64,000 nt of DNA, from NCBI RefSeq assembly GCF_014873915.1, contig NZ_JADBEJ010000004.1, positions 434,001-498,000 of the forward strand, in the 5' to 3' direction. Shown one piece after another: positions 9,898 through 18,454 of the stretch. Source of the DNA: Amycolatopsis roodepoortensis (GTDB taxonomy: Bacteria > Actinomycetota > Actinomycetes > Mycobacteriales > Pseudonocardiaceae). The notes under the pieces are model-generated. The model saw nothing but the letters and a program-made list of their open reading frames with translations, was not told the DNA's origin and did no database searches. Both the position numbers and the translations under genes were made by a program. Within the stretch, counting starts at the first letter, position 1; each line of letters begins with the position of its first letter.

Positions 9898-10683
9898 TCA
9901 GATGAGCTTCTGCGCGACCAGGTAGGCGGCCACCTTGCTGCCGCCGTCACCCTCGTCCTCGACGCGCTCGCCGGCGGTGCGCGGCGGCTTCGGGGAGGCT
10001 TCGAGCACGGACGACCAGGCGTTGCCGAGGCCGACCTCGCCGGCGTCGACGCCGAGGTCCGCGACGGTCAGCGTCTCGACCGGCTTCTTCTTGGCGGCCA
10101 TGATGCCCTTGAAGGAGGGGTAGCGCGGCTCGTTGATCTTCTCGCCGACGCTCACCACCGCGGGCAGGTTCGCCTCGAGGTGCGTGACGCCGTCCTCGGT
10201 GTAGCGGTCGGCCTTGATCGAGGTGCCCTCGACGGTTAGCTCGTTGACGTGGGTCAGCTGCGGCAGGCCGAGCAGCTCGGCGATGATCGCCGGCACGGCG
10301 CCACCGCGGCCGTCGGAGGCCTCGTTACCGGTGATGACCAGGTCGAAGCCTTCGACCTTCGAGATCGCGGCGGCGAGCACCTTGGCGGTGGCGATCGCGT
10401 CGGAGCCGTGCAGGGCCTCGTCGGAGACGTGGATGGCCTTGTCGGCGCCCATGGACAGCGCCTTGCGGATCGCGTCGGTCGCGCGGTCGGGACCCACCGA
10501 GACGACGGTGACCTCGCCCTCGCCGGCTTCCTTGATCTTCAGGGCTTCTTCGACGGCCTTCTCGTTGATCTCGTCGAGCACGGCGTCGGCGGATTCGCGG
10601 TCAAGAGTGTTGTCGGCACCGGAGAGCTTCCGCTCCGAGTAGGTGTCCGGTACCTGCTTGACCAGGACAACGATGTTCGTCAT
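9898..10683 (-). CDS. etfB: Electron transfer flavoprotein beta subunit
   Basis: 261 residues beginning MTNIVVLVKQVPDTYSERK, the standard EtfB opening, with ALSMGADKAIHVSD, TGNEASDGRGGAVPAIIAE and a basic loop (GEKINEPRYPSFKGIMAAKKK) matching the beta-signature. It binds AMP and docks EtfA and dehydrogenase partners. Upstream in-frame codons were rejected because they read through the intergenic promoter region. It is the counterpart of fixA/Rv3029c and first gene of the etfBA operon. Confidence 0.96.
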   Translation of the reverse strand: MTNIVVLVKQVPDTYSERKLSGADNTLDRESADAVLDEINEKAVEEALKIKEAGEGEVTVVSVGPDRATDAIRKALSMGADKAIHVSDEALHGSDAIATAKVLAAAISKVEGFDLVITGNEASDGRGGAVPAIIAELLGLPQLTHVNELTVEGTSIKADRYTEDGVTHLEANLPAVVSVGEKINEPRYPSFKGIMAAKKKPVETLTVADLGVDAGEVGLGNAWSSVLEASPKPPRTAGERVEDEGDGGSKVAAYLVAQKLI

Positions 10684-10926
10684 GGGTCTACTTCGACCTC
10701 CCGTTGGTGGCCGGCGTCGGCCACGGGGCAACAGCTCTACTGGCCGGTAGATTAGGGCCATTTCAGCGCCGGGGCCCCCCGAGGTGACCTCATTCACCTG
10801 GATGCACGTTTTAGTGGGACCATCGTCCAGGTAATTCACCCGGAAGTGAGTGTTACCGGCCGACTAACCCGAACGGCCGTATTCCGGGGTACTCGCGCCG
10901 AGGGCGAGGCGATAGCCTGCCCGACC

Positions 10927-11778
10927 ATGCGTTCCATGCCCGGCCCCGTCGCCGTGATCACGGACTCGACCGCCTGCCTTCCCGCCCCGGTCGCCGAACG
11001 CTGGGGAATCGGCGTCGTTCAGGTCCAACTGCAGGTCGGGGAGCAATTCGACGAAGAGAACCGCTACGACCGCGAGGAGATCATCGGCCATCTGCGCGCC
11101 GGGACCCCGGTGAAGACGGCGCCGCCCGAGGTCGCCGCGTTCTTCTGGGCGTTCCAGGACGCCGCGAGCAAGGGCGCCTCGGCGATCGTCAGCGTCCACA
11201 TCTCGGGCCGGATGTCGGAGACGGTGAACGCCGCCCGCGAGGCCGCCCAGCAGGTGAGCGTCCCCGTCCACGTCCTCGACAGCGGGACCACCGGGATGAG
11301 CCTCGGGTTCGCGGCGACCTCGGCGGCCAAGGTCGCCGCGGCCGGCGGGCAGGCCACCCGGGTGATCGACGCGGCCGAACGCCGGTTCCGTGGCAGCCGG
11401 GAGATCCTCTACGTCGACACGCTGGAGTTCCTGCGCCGCGGCGGCCGGATCGGTGCCGCGCAGGCCTTCCTCGGCTCGGCGTTCTCGATCAAACCCCTGC
11501 TGACGGTGAAGAACGGCGAGGTCGCCCCGCTGACCCGGGTCCCGGGCCAGCGGCGGGCGCTCAACAAACTCGTCGACCTCGCGGTGGACTGCGCGGGCGA
11601 TCAGGACGTGGAGGTCGCCATCACCCGGTTCGGCCCGGACGAACGCGATCTCGAGATCGGCGGGCGGTTGCGGGCACGGCTGCCGCATATGGTCGACAGC
11701 ACGCTGGTGGACGCCAGCATGATCCTCGGCGCCCACCTCGGCCCCGGCGCCATCGGCATCACGGTGTCGCCGGTGTAG
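10927..11778 (+). CDS. DegV family fatty-acid-binding protein
   Basis: 283 residues of the EDD/DegV fold: VAVITDSTACLP at the N-terminus, VSVHISGRMSET at about 95, ILYVDTLEFLRRGGRIGAAQ, FSIKPLLTVKNGEVAPL, and a C-terminal HLGPGAIGITV. DegV proteins bind a single fatty acid; in firmicutes (FakB) they present it to the kinase FakA. Its place beside ETF and acyltransferase genes fits a lipid role. A TAGCCT box lies eight bases before the ATG at 10927, suggesting a leaderless message; ATG 10936 is the alternative. It overlaps the next, convergent gene by 20 bases. Confidence 0.9.
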   Translation: MRSMPGPVAVITDSTACLPAPVAERWGIGVVQVQLQVGEQFDEENRYDREEIIGHLRAGTPVKTAPPEVAAFFWAFQDAASKGASAIVSVHISGRMSETVNAAREAAQQVSVPVHVLDSGTTGMSLGFAATSAAKVAAAGGQATRVIDAAERRFRGSREILYVDTLEFLRRGGRIGAAQAFLGSAFSIKPLLTVKNGEVAPLTRVPGQRRALNKLVDLAVDCAGDQDVEVAITRFGPDERDLEIGGRLRARLPHMVDSTLVDASMILGAHLGPGAIGITVSPV

Positions 11779-12181
11779 CGCGCTTCGAGGGGATCAGCGC
11801 GAGCACGATCGGGAGCACCGCGCCCAGCGCCGTCGTCACGATGATCAGCACCTGGTCCACCGGCTCGAAATGCGAGACGTGCCCCAGGTGGTAGAGGAAG
11901 TGCGGGAGCCCGAAGCAGAAGGTGGCGAGCGCGGCGAGCCTGGCCACGGCGGTCGTCCCGATCACGGCGGCGCCGATCAGGATCGCGGATAGCGCCAGGT
12001 TGAGGCCGCCGAAGTCCTGGATCAGGTGTTCGTTGAAGGGGCCGTCCATCGCCACCCAGCCGGTGCGGAACCCCGGGAAGTCCCGGTAGAAGCCCTCCGG
12101 GCTGATCAGCGGCCACAGCCCGACGGGCAGTTCGATGAGACCGAAGACGACGAGCAGTACGCGGGTGAATGTCCGTTGCAT
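11759..12181 (-). CDS. Small four-helix membrane protein, function unknown
   Basis: 140 residues with about four transmembrane helices: LLVVFGLIELPVGLWPL, LNLALSAILIGAAVIG, LAALATFCFGLPHFLYHLGH and VLIIVTTALGAVLPIV. The conserved-looking PHFLYHLGH with two histidines and the FxGLIELPVG start recall small DoxX/DUF4345-like membrane proteins, but I cannot name the family. The start follows an AGGAGGT directly before ATG, unusually close. Convergent with degV, with a 20-base overlap. Confidence 0.75.
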   Translation of the reverse strand: MQRTFTRVLLVVFGLIELPVGLWPLISPEGFYRDFPGFRTGWVAMDGPFNEHLIQDFGGLNLALSAILIGAAVIGTTAVARLAALATFCFGLPHFLYHLGHVSHFEPVDQVLIIVTTALGAVLPIVLALIPSKRATPATP

Positions 12182-12251
12182 ACCTCCTGGACTGCGTGGC
12201 GCCGCGAAACGTGACACGCGGGCCGAAGTGACCGGCCGGTAGGGTCGCGGC

Positions 12252-13025
12252 GTGACCACCCCAGCCACCAGGGCCGAAGCGCTGCACCTCACCGGTGAAC
12301 GCACCGTGCCGGGTATCGCCGAGGAGAACTACTGGTTCCGGCGCCACGAGGCCGCGTATCAACAGCTCCTGCCCCTGTGCGAAGGCAAGACCGTCCTGGA
12401 GGCGGGCTGCGGCGAGGGCTACGGCGCCGGGCTCATCGCCACGGTCGCCGAGCGGGTCCTCGCGCTCGACTACGACGTCCCCACCACCGAGCACGTCGCC
12501 CGCCGCTACCACGGCATCGGCGTGGCCAGGGCGAACCTGGTGTTCCTGCCGCTGCGGGACGCCTCGGTCGACGTCGTCGCCAACTTCCAGGTGATCGAGC
12601 ACCTCTGGGACCAGGGCGCCTTCCTCGCCGAATGCCGCCGCGTGCTCTCCCCCGGCGGGCGGCTGATCGTCACCACCCCCAACCGGCTGACCTTCACCCC
12701 GGACAGCGACACCCCGCTCAACCCGTTCCACACCAGGGAACTCGCACCGTCCGAATTGGACGAACTGCTGCGTGACGCCGGTTTCGAGGTCGAGACGCTG
12801 CACGGTCTCCACCACGGCGAGGGCGTCGCGAAGCTCGACGCCAAGTACGGCGGCTCGATCATCGACGCGCAGCTCGACGTCGTCATGGGGCAGCTGCCCG
12901 GGCAGGCGACCTGGCCGGCGGAGTTGCTCGCCGACGTCGAAGCCATCCAGGCCGCGGATTTCGCCATCCACGGTGAAAACCTCGACGCCAGCCTCGACCT
13001 CGTGGCCGTGGCGGTGCGCGGATGA
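12252..13025 (+). CDS. SAM-dependent methyltransferase (Rv3030-like)
   Basis: 257 residues. The SAM-binding loop is VLEAGCGEGYGAGL at about residue 50, followed by ALDYD, VDVVANFQVIEHLWDQ and LSPGGRLIVTTPN, a class I Rossmann methyltransferase. The GTG start is six bases after a TAGGGT -10 box, so it is probably leaderless. It overlaps the GH57 gene (ATGA) and is the counterpart of Rv3030, a proposed methyltransferase of MGLP synthesis, where glucoses of a cytoplasmic alpha-1,4-glucan are 6-O-methylated. Confidence 0.9.
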   Translation: MTTPATRAEALHLTGERTVPGIAEENYWFRRHEAAYQQLLPLCEGKTVLEAGCGEGYGAGLIATVAERVLALDYDVPTTEHVARRYHGIGVARANLVFLPLRDASVDVVANFQVIEHLWDQGAFLAECRRVLSPGGRLIVTTPNRLTFTPDSDTPLNPFHTRELAPSELDELLRDAGFEVETLHGLHHGEGVAKLDAKYGGSIIDAQLDVVMGQLPGQATWPAELLADVEAIQAADFAIHGENLDASLDLVAVAVRG

Positions 13026-14533
13026 GCGAGTACGAAGGCACGTTCTGCCTCGTCGTGCACAGCCACCTGCCGTGGCTGCCGCACCACGGGTCCTGGCCGG
13101 TCGGCGAAGAATGGCTGTACCAGGCGTGGGCGCACTCCTATCTGCCGATGGTCGACCTTCTGCGCCGCTTCGCCGACGAAGGTCGCGAGGACGTCCTCAC
13201 CCTCGGGATGACGCCGATCCTCGCCGCCCAGCTCGACGACCCGTACTGCATCGACGCCTTTCACGACTGGCTCGGGCATTGGCAGCTGCGCTCGTGGCAC
13301 GCGTCCACGCTGTGGCGCGGCGACCCGCTGCTGCGCGAGCTCGCGGCGAGCGAATACCGGACGGCGCTCAGGGCATCGGAAGAACTCGAAACCCACTGGC
13401 GGCACGGTTTCTCGCCGATCCTCCGGTCCTTTGTGGACAACGGGACGATCGAACTGCTCGGCGGCCCCCTGGCGCATCCGTTCCAGCCGCTGCTCGATCC
13501 GGCGGTCCGCGACTTCATGCTGCGCGGCGGGCTGACCGACACCGCGCTGCGGATCGGGCGCCGTCCCGAAGGCATTTGGGCACCTGAATGCGGCTACGCG
13601 CCCGGAATGGAGGCCGGATACGCCGCCGCGGGCGTCCAGCGGTTCATGGTCGACGGGCCGTCCCTGCACGGTGACACGTCGGCGGCACGGACCGTCGGCG
13701 ATTCCGACGTCGTCTGCTTCGGCCGCGACCTCGAAGTCACGTACCGCGTCTGGTCGCCGAAGGCCGGCTACCCCGGCCACGCCGCGTACCGCGACTTCCA
13801 CACCTGGGCGCACGAAGTCGGCCTCAAACCGTCGCGGGTGACCGGCAAGACCGTCGAGCCGCCGGACAAGGCGCCGTACGACCCGGCGATGGCGACGGCC
13901 ACCCTCGGCGGCCACGTCCAGGACTTCGTCGACACCGTCGTCGCCCGGCTGCGCTCGCTCAAGGCCGAGCACGGCCGCGAATCGCTCGTCGTCGCCGCGT
14001 ACGACACGGAACTGTTCGGGCACTGGTGGCACGAGGGCCCGGCCTGGCTCGAAGGCGTCCTGCGCGCGCTGCCCGAGGCGGGTGTCCGCGTCACCACGCT
14101 CAAGGGCGCGCTCGAAGCGGGCCACCTCGGCGGGAAGGTCGATCTCCCGGCGTCGTCGTGGGGCTCGGGCAAGGACTGGCGGGTCTGGGACGGTGAGCAG
14201 GTCGCCGACATGGTGCGGGACAACACCGCGCTGCAGCACCGGATGCTGGACCTGGTCACCGGGATGGACACGACGACCCGCGACGCCGTCCGCGACCAGG
14301 CCGTCGCCGAGGCGATGCTGGCGCTGTCGAGCGACTGGGCGTTCATGGTCACCAAGGATTCCGCCGCCGACTACGCGCGGCGGCGGGCGAAGGTGCACAC
14401 CGAACGGTTCGACACGCTCGCCGGGCTGCTCCGCGACGGTGCGCTCGACCGCGCAAAGGAGACCGCGGCCGCGTTCCGGCGCGACGACGGACCGTTCGGC
14501 CACGTCGACGCGCGTGATCTGCTGAGGAAATGA
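13022..14533 (+). CDS. GH57 (DUF1957-type) 1,4-alpha-glucan branching enzyme
   Basis: 503 residues with the GH57 landmarks: FCLVVHSHLPWLPHHG (motif 1 HxH), the nucleophile glutamate in GIWAPECGYAPGM, and the acid/base aspartate in YDTELFGHWWHEGP, followed by the DUF1957 helical C-terminus. The family makes alpha-1,6 branches in glucans. It is translationally coupled to the methyltransferase gene and matches Rv3031, so its expected product is a branched oligosaccharide precursor of MGLP or glycogen. Confidence 0.93.
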   Translation: MSEYEGTFCLVVHSHLPWLPHHGSWPVGEEWLYQAWAHSYLPMVDLLRRFADEGREDVLTLGMTPILAAQLDDPYCIDAFHDWLGHWQLRSWHASTLWRGDPLLRELAASEYRTALRASEELETHWRHGFSPILRSFVDNGTIELLGGPLAHPFQPLLDPAVRDFMLRGGLTDTALRIGRRPEGIWAPECGYAPGMEAGYAAAGVQRFMVDGPSLHGDTSAARTVGDSDVVCFGRDLEVTYRVWSPKAGYPGHAAYRDFHTWAHEVGLKPSRVTGKTVEPPDKAPYDPAMATATLGGHVQDFVDTVVARLRSLKAEHGRESLVVAAYDTELFGHWWHEGPAWLEGVLRALPEAGVRVTTLKGALEAGHLGGKVDLPASSWGSGKDWRVWDGEQVADMVRDNTALQHRMLDLVTGMDTTTRDAVRDQAVAEAMLALSSDWAFMVTKDSAADYARRRAKVHTERFDTLAGLLRDGALDRAKETAAAFRRDDGPFGHVDARDLLRK

Positions 14534-14546
14534 CGAAAGGGAGAGC

Positions 14547-15032
14547 ATGGGGATCCACGACATTCCGCTGAAGACGCTCGCGGGCGAGGACACGACGCTC
14601 GGCGCGCTCGAGGGCAAGACGCTGCTGGTGGTGAACGTGGCGTCGAAATGCGGGCTGACGCCGCAGTACACCGGGCTGGAGAAACTCCAGGAACGCTACG
14701 CGGACAAGGGTTTCTCCGTCGTCGGATTCCCGTGCAACCAGTTCGCGGGCCAGGAGCCGGGCACCGCCGAGGAGATCCAGACCTTCTGCTCGACGACGTA
14801 CGGTGTTTCGTTCCCGCTGTTCGAAAAGCTGGACGTGAACGGCGAAACCCGGCACCCGCTCTACGCCGAGCTGACCAAGGCGGCCGACGCGGAGGGCGCC
14901 GCCGGCGACGTGCAGTGGAATTTCGAGAAGTTCCTCGTCGCCCCGTCCGGTGAAGTGGTGGGACGATTCCGCCCGCGCACCGAACCCGAGGACGAGACGA
15001 TCACCAAGGCGATCGACGCCACGATCGGCTGA
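14547..15032 (+). CDS. Glutathione-peroxidase-family thiol peroxidase
   Basis: 161 residues with the three GPx signatures: VNVASKCGLTPQY (peroxidatic Cys35), VVGFPCNQFAGQEPG, and VQWNFEKFLV with the active-site Trp. A further cysteine in FCSTTYGVSFPLF is at the position of the resolving cysteine of thioredoxin-dependent members, so thioredoxin is the probable reductant. The active site is Cys, not selenocysteine. AAAGGGAG precedes the ATG, 13 bases after the GH57 stop. It is an insertion relative to the mycobacterial locus. Confidence 0.93.
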   Translation: MGIHDIPLKTLAGEDTTLGALEGKTLLVVNVASKCGLTPQYTGLEKLQERYADKGFSVVGFPCNQFAGQEPGTAEEIQTFCSTTYGVSFPLFEKLDVNGETRHPLYAELTKAADAEGAAGDVQWNFEKFLVAPSGEVVGRFRPRTEPEDETITKAIDATIG

Positions 15033-15046
15033 TCCCCGCTTCCCGC

Positions 15047-15086
15047 GAAACAGGCCGGCTCCGCGGAGCCGGCCTGTTTCCTTTTC
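15047..15086 (+). terminator. Strong Rho-independent terminator
   Basis: A perfect 15-base stem (GAAACAGGCCGGCTC and its complement) around CGCG is followed by CTTTT. It ends the methyltransferase-GH57-peroxidase transcript. Confidence 0.88.
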
Positions 15087-15216
15087 CGGCTATCCGGTGA
15101 CCAAAGTCCCCGAATATCCCCACCACTCGCGCGATGGCTGGTTGCTCGATCACAAACCCTTGCCGCACAAGGGAAATACTGACATTCCTCGGTGAAGCGC
15201 CGTACCCGATTGCACT

Positions 15217-16365
15217 ATGGCGCCGCCCCGCGGACAGGGGAACACTCTTTCGTCGGGACTCCCGCACTTCGTCAACGCCGACAACCAGAAAAGTGTGGCC
15301 GAAATGATCGAGAACAATATGATCCCGGACGATTTCCTCTCCCTCGCGAGCGTGCAGGCGGCCGAAGAGGACGCGTTGCTGAACCGGCAGAACGTGGTCG
15401 GTGTCGCGCTCGGTACCAAATGGTCCGGGGGCAGGGACACCGGTGAGAAGGCGATCACCGTGCTGGTCGACACGAAGATGCCGCACGAGATGCTGCGCGA
15501 CGACGACCTCGTCCCGGCGACGCTGGCGGGTGTGCCCACCGACGTCCAGGAGGTCGGCGTGCTGCAGGCGGGCCGCAGTATCGCGCCATCGAAGGCGAAC
15601 GGCTCCTCCACCGTGCTCGACGACGTCCCGGCGCCGGCCCTGAGCCGCCCCGACGAACTCGCCCGCGAGCAGGTCGGCCCGTTCACCCTCGCCAAACGGT
15701 TCCGCCCGGCGTTCGGCGGGCTGAGCGTCGGCCACTTCAAGATCACCGCCGGCACCTACGGCACCGCGGTCTACGACGCGACGGCGCTGCCCGGCAAACC
15801 GCCGAGGTACTACATCCTGAGCAACAACCACGTGCTGGCGAACTCCAACGCCGCCGCCATCGGCGACCCGATCCTGCAGCCCGGCCCGTTCGACGGCGGC
15901 GTCGTCCCCACCGACGTCATCGCCAGGCTGAGCCGGTTCGTGCCGATCAAGTTCATCCAGGCGGGGCAGCCGGTGCCGTTGAACTTCGTCGACGCCGCGA
16001 TCGCCGAAGGCCAGTTCCACGACCTCGACCGGCGGATCTTCTGGGTCGGCGAACTCAAGGGCACCAACGTGGCGCCCGCGGTCGGCACGCTCGTGCAGAA
16101 GACCGGCCGGACCACGAACTGGACGACCGGGCGGATCACGAACATCAACGCCACCGTCGACGTGAACTACGGCGGCGGCCGGGTGGCCCGGTTCGCGCAG
16201 CAGCTGCTGACCACCGACATGTCGGCCGGTGGCGACTCGGGCAGCCTCGTGGCCGACCTGAGCGAGAACGCCGTCGGGCTGCTGTTCGCCGGTTCGCCGG
16301 TGGTCACCGTGATCAACCGGATCTCGCTGGTCGAAGCGTCGCTCGGGATCCGGGTGCATCCGTAG
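15217..16365 (+). CDS. Trypsin-like (S1 fold) serine protease without signal peptide
   Basis: 382 residues. Residues 1-135 form an N-terminal domain with VVGVALGTKWSGG, AITVLVDTKMP and VPATLAGVPTDV. Residues 165-382 are a chymotrypsin-fold protease with the triad readable as His205 (LSNNHVLANS), Asp259 (FVDAAIAEG) and Ser341 (GGDSGSLV). No signal peptide, lipobox or membrane helix is seen, so it should act in the cytoplasm, unlike most S1 proteases. The start is uncertain (ATG 15217, or ATG 15304). A one-base overlap couples it to a 75-residue gene that resembles its own N-terminal domain. Role unknown. Confidence 0.85.
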   Translation: MAPPRGQGNTLSSGLPHFVNADNQKSVAEMIENNMIPDDFLSLASVQAAEEDALLNRQNVVGVALGTKWSGGRDTGEKAITVLVDTKMPHEMLRDDDLVPATLAGVPTDVQEVGVLQAGRSIAPSKANGSSTVLDDVPAPALSRPDELAREQVGPFTLAKRFRPAFGGLSVGHFKITAGTYGTAVYDATALPGKPPRYYILSNNHVLANSNAAAIGDPILQPGPFDGGVVPTDVIARLSRFVPIKFIQAGQPVPLNFVDAAIAEGQFHDLDRRIFWVGELKGTNVAPAVGTLVQKTGRTTNWTTGRITNINATVDVNYGGGRVARFAQQLLTTDMSAGGDSGSLVADLSENAVGLLFAGSPVVTVINRISLVEASLGIRVHP

Positions 16366-16592
16366 TGGCCGAAAATGTGTCGGATATCGATGCCGCCCTC
16401 GTGGCGGCGTCCCGGTGGCTCGACGACGTTCCCGGAGTGGTCGGCGTCGGGCAGGGCGAGGCCGAGGGGGCGCCCGCGATCGACGTGTGGATGAACCCCG
16501 GTCACGACCCCGGGCAGCTGCCTTCTCAGCTGCTCGGGGTGCCCGTCCGGATCCGCGATGCGGGCGGTCCGGTGGAGGCTCAGCCGGACTGA
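16365..16592 (+). CDS. Small protein resembling the protease's N-terminal domain
   Basis: 75 residues starting at a GTG that shares its first base with the protease stop (TAGTG). Its core VPGVVGVGQGEAEG, then AIDVWMNPG, then LPSQLLGVPVRI lines up with VVGVALGTKWSGG, AITVLVDTK, VPATLAGVPTDV of the upstream protease (residues 60-110). It looks like a free-standing copy of that domain. Tight coupling suggests a partner, inhibitor or substrate-adapter of the protease; this is inference. The last 13 bases overlap the convergent GH2 gene. Confidence 0.72.
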   Translation: MAENVSDIDAALVAASRWLDDVPGVVGVGQGEAEGAPAIDVWMNPGHDPGQLPSQLLGVPVRIRDAGGPVEAQPD

Positions 16593-18346
16593 CCGGCCTC
16601 GATGACCGCGCGATTGCGGGCCGCGACGGTCGCCGCGTCCGCCTTCACCACCCGCCGGTCGTAGGTGAGCAGGCCGTTGACCTCGTTCTCGACGTCGGTG
16701 GTCTGGGTGTAGATCGCGCCGGAGAGGCCGGTTCCGGCGATGACCCGTTCGAGTTGTTCGCTGACCTCGGCATAGCGCTTCGTCAGCTGTGCCGAGGTCG
16801 GCGTCATCTCGTAGGCCTGCGGCTCTCCCGGCCAGCGGTGCTCGTCGACGACAAGGCCGAGGCCGCCGTACTCGCCGTCGACGATCACCCTGCCGTCCTT
16901 CACCGCGGGCCTTCCCGGACCGACGTAGGTGTGGTCGTCGTAAACGTCGCCCGCGCCGGTGTCCGGCCGCGAGAAGCAGCAGTTCACCCCGCTGTTCGCG
17001 ACGACGAGCCTGGTCGGGTCGAGGTCCTTCACCAGCTTCGCGATCCGCGCGGTGTCGAATTCGCCCCAGCCCTCGTTGAACGGCACCCAGCCGACGATCG
17101 AGGTCACCCCGCGCAACTGCTCGATCATCTCGGTCAGTTCGGCTTCGAACCGCGCCTGGGCCTCCGGGACCGGGTCCGGCGCGGTGCCGGGCGGACCGTC
17201 GAAGGAGACGGTGAGCGACGGCATGTCCTGCCAGACGAGCAGGCCCAGCCGATCCGCCCAGTGATACCACCGCTCCGGCTCGACCTTGACGTGTTTGCGG
17301 ACGAAGTTGAAACCGAGCTCCTTGGTCTTCTCCAGGTCGAACCGCAACGCCTCGTCGGTGGGGGCGGTGTGGATCCCGTCCGGCCAGTAACCCTGGTCGA
17401 GCGGGCCGTGGAGGAAGGTGATCCGGCCGTTGAGCGCGATCCGCGGCCTGCCCTGCGTGTCGGCGACCGTCCCGATCGTGCGGAGCCCGGTGTAGGACTC
17501 GACGACGTCGATCGGGTTGCCGCTTTCGTCGAGCAAGCGGACCTGGAGGTCGTAGAGATACGGATCGTCGGGTGTCCAGAGGCGCGGCGAAGGGACCTCC
17601 GCGCGCAACTGCTGTCCTGCCTCTCCCTCGACGCGTGCCACTTCCGGGCCGTCGGGCTCGCTCACGATCAGCTCCACCCGGGCGCCGCCTGTGACCTTCG
17701 GCACAACCGTCACACCTTCGAGATCCGGCGTCGCCTGGAGATCCCGGACGTACGCGGACGGCACGGGCTCCAGCCAGACGGTCTGCCAGATACCCGACGC
17801 GGCGGTGTAGAAGATCCCTTCCGGGGCGTTCCGCTGCTTGCCGACGGGATGCGTCGAGGCGTCGGTGCGGTCCGTCGCGCGGACGGTCAGTTCCTGCGAT
17901 CCCGACGGGCGCAGCACGTCGGTGATGTCCGCGCTGAAGGCCGTGTATCCGCCTTCGTGGACGGCCACCTTCTGGTTGTTGACCCAGACCTCGGCGGACT
18001 GGTCGACGGCGCCGAAGTGGAGCAGCACGCGCTGACCGTCCCAGCCGGACGGGACCTCGAAAACCCTGCGATACCAGAGGGTTTCGTCCCGCCGTCCGAT
18101 ACCGGAGAGCGCCGACTCCGGCGGGAACGGCACCAGGATCCGCTCGCCGTACCCGTCCCGGCCGGGTGCGCCGCTGCCCGCGTACTCCCAGACGCCGTTG
18201 AGGTTCAGCCAGCGTTCGCGGACCAGCCGCGGACGCGGGTACTCCGGCAGCGCGTCGCCGGGCCCGACCTGCGCGGACCACGGCGTCGCGAGCACCGGTT
18301 CGACGGACTTGAAGGCCGGTCCGGCCGCGTTCACCGAAGACGTCAT
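16580..18346 (-). CDS. Glycoside hydrolase family 2 enzyme (beta-galactosidase/glucuronidase class)
   Basis: 588 residues. An N-terminal jelly-roll (LNLNGVWEYAGSG ... WYRRVFEVP ... VWVNNQKVAVHEGGYTAF), an Ig-like domain and a TIM barrel are evident. The acid/base Glu425 is in PFNEGWGEF and the nucleophile Glu492 in VDGEYGG, both GH2-typical. No signal peptide, so it acts on imported or intracellular glycosides. The exact sugar is not predictable. It is opposite in strand to the glucan genes on both sides and is an insertion in the conserved locus. Confidence 0.9.
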   Translation of the reverse strand: MTSSVNAAGPAFKSVEPVLATPWSAQVGPGDALPEYPRPRLVRERWLNLNGVWEYAGSGAPGRDGYGERILVPFPPESALSGIGRRDETLWYRRVFEVPSGWDGQRVLLHFGAVDQSAEVWVNNQKVAVHEGGYTAFSADITDVLRPSGSQELTVRATDRTDASTHPVGKQRNAPEGIFYTAASGIWQTVWLEPVPSAYVRDLQATPDLEGVTVVPKVTGGARVELIVSEPDGPEVARVEGEAGQQLRAEVPSPRLWTPDDPYLYDLQVRLLDESGNPIDVVESYTGLRTIGTVADTQGRPRIALNGRITFLHGPLDQGYWPDGIHTAPTDEALRFDLEKTKELGFNFVRKHVKVEPERWYHWADRLGLLVWQDMPSLTVSFDGPPGTAPDPVPEAQARFEAELTEMIEQLRGVTSIVGWVPFNEGWGEFDTARIAKLVKDLDPTRLVVANSGVNCCFSRPDTGAGDVYDDHTYVGPGRPAVKDGRVIVDGEYGGLGLVVDEHRWPGEPQAYEMTPTSAQLTKRYAEVSEQLERVIAGTGLSGAIYTQTTDVENEVNGLLTYDRRVVKADAATVAARNRAVIEAGQSG

Positions 18347-18454
18347 CGACCCGATGGTGGCAAAGATCGTCGCTCCTGTCGCGCTCGCTCGGGTTCACCG
18401 GGAGGGGTGATCGCCCCGTCCCGGTGACGACCGACTCACGAGTAACCTCCACCC

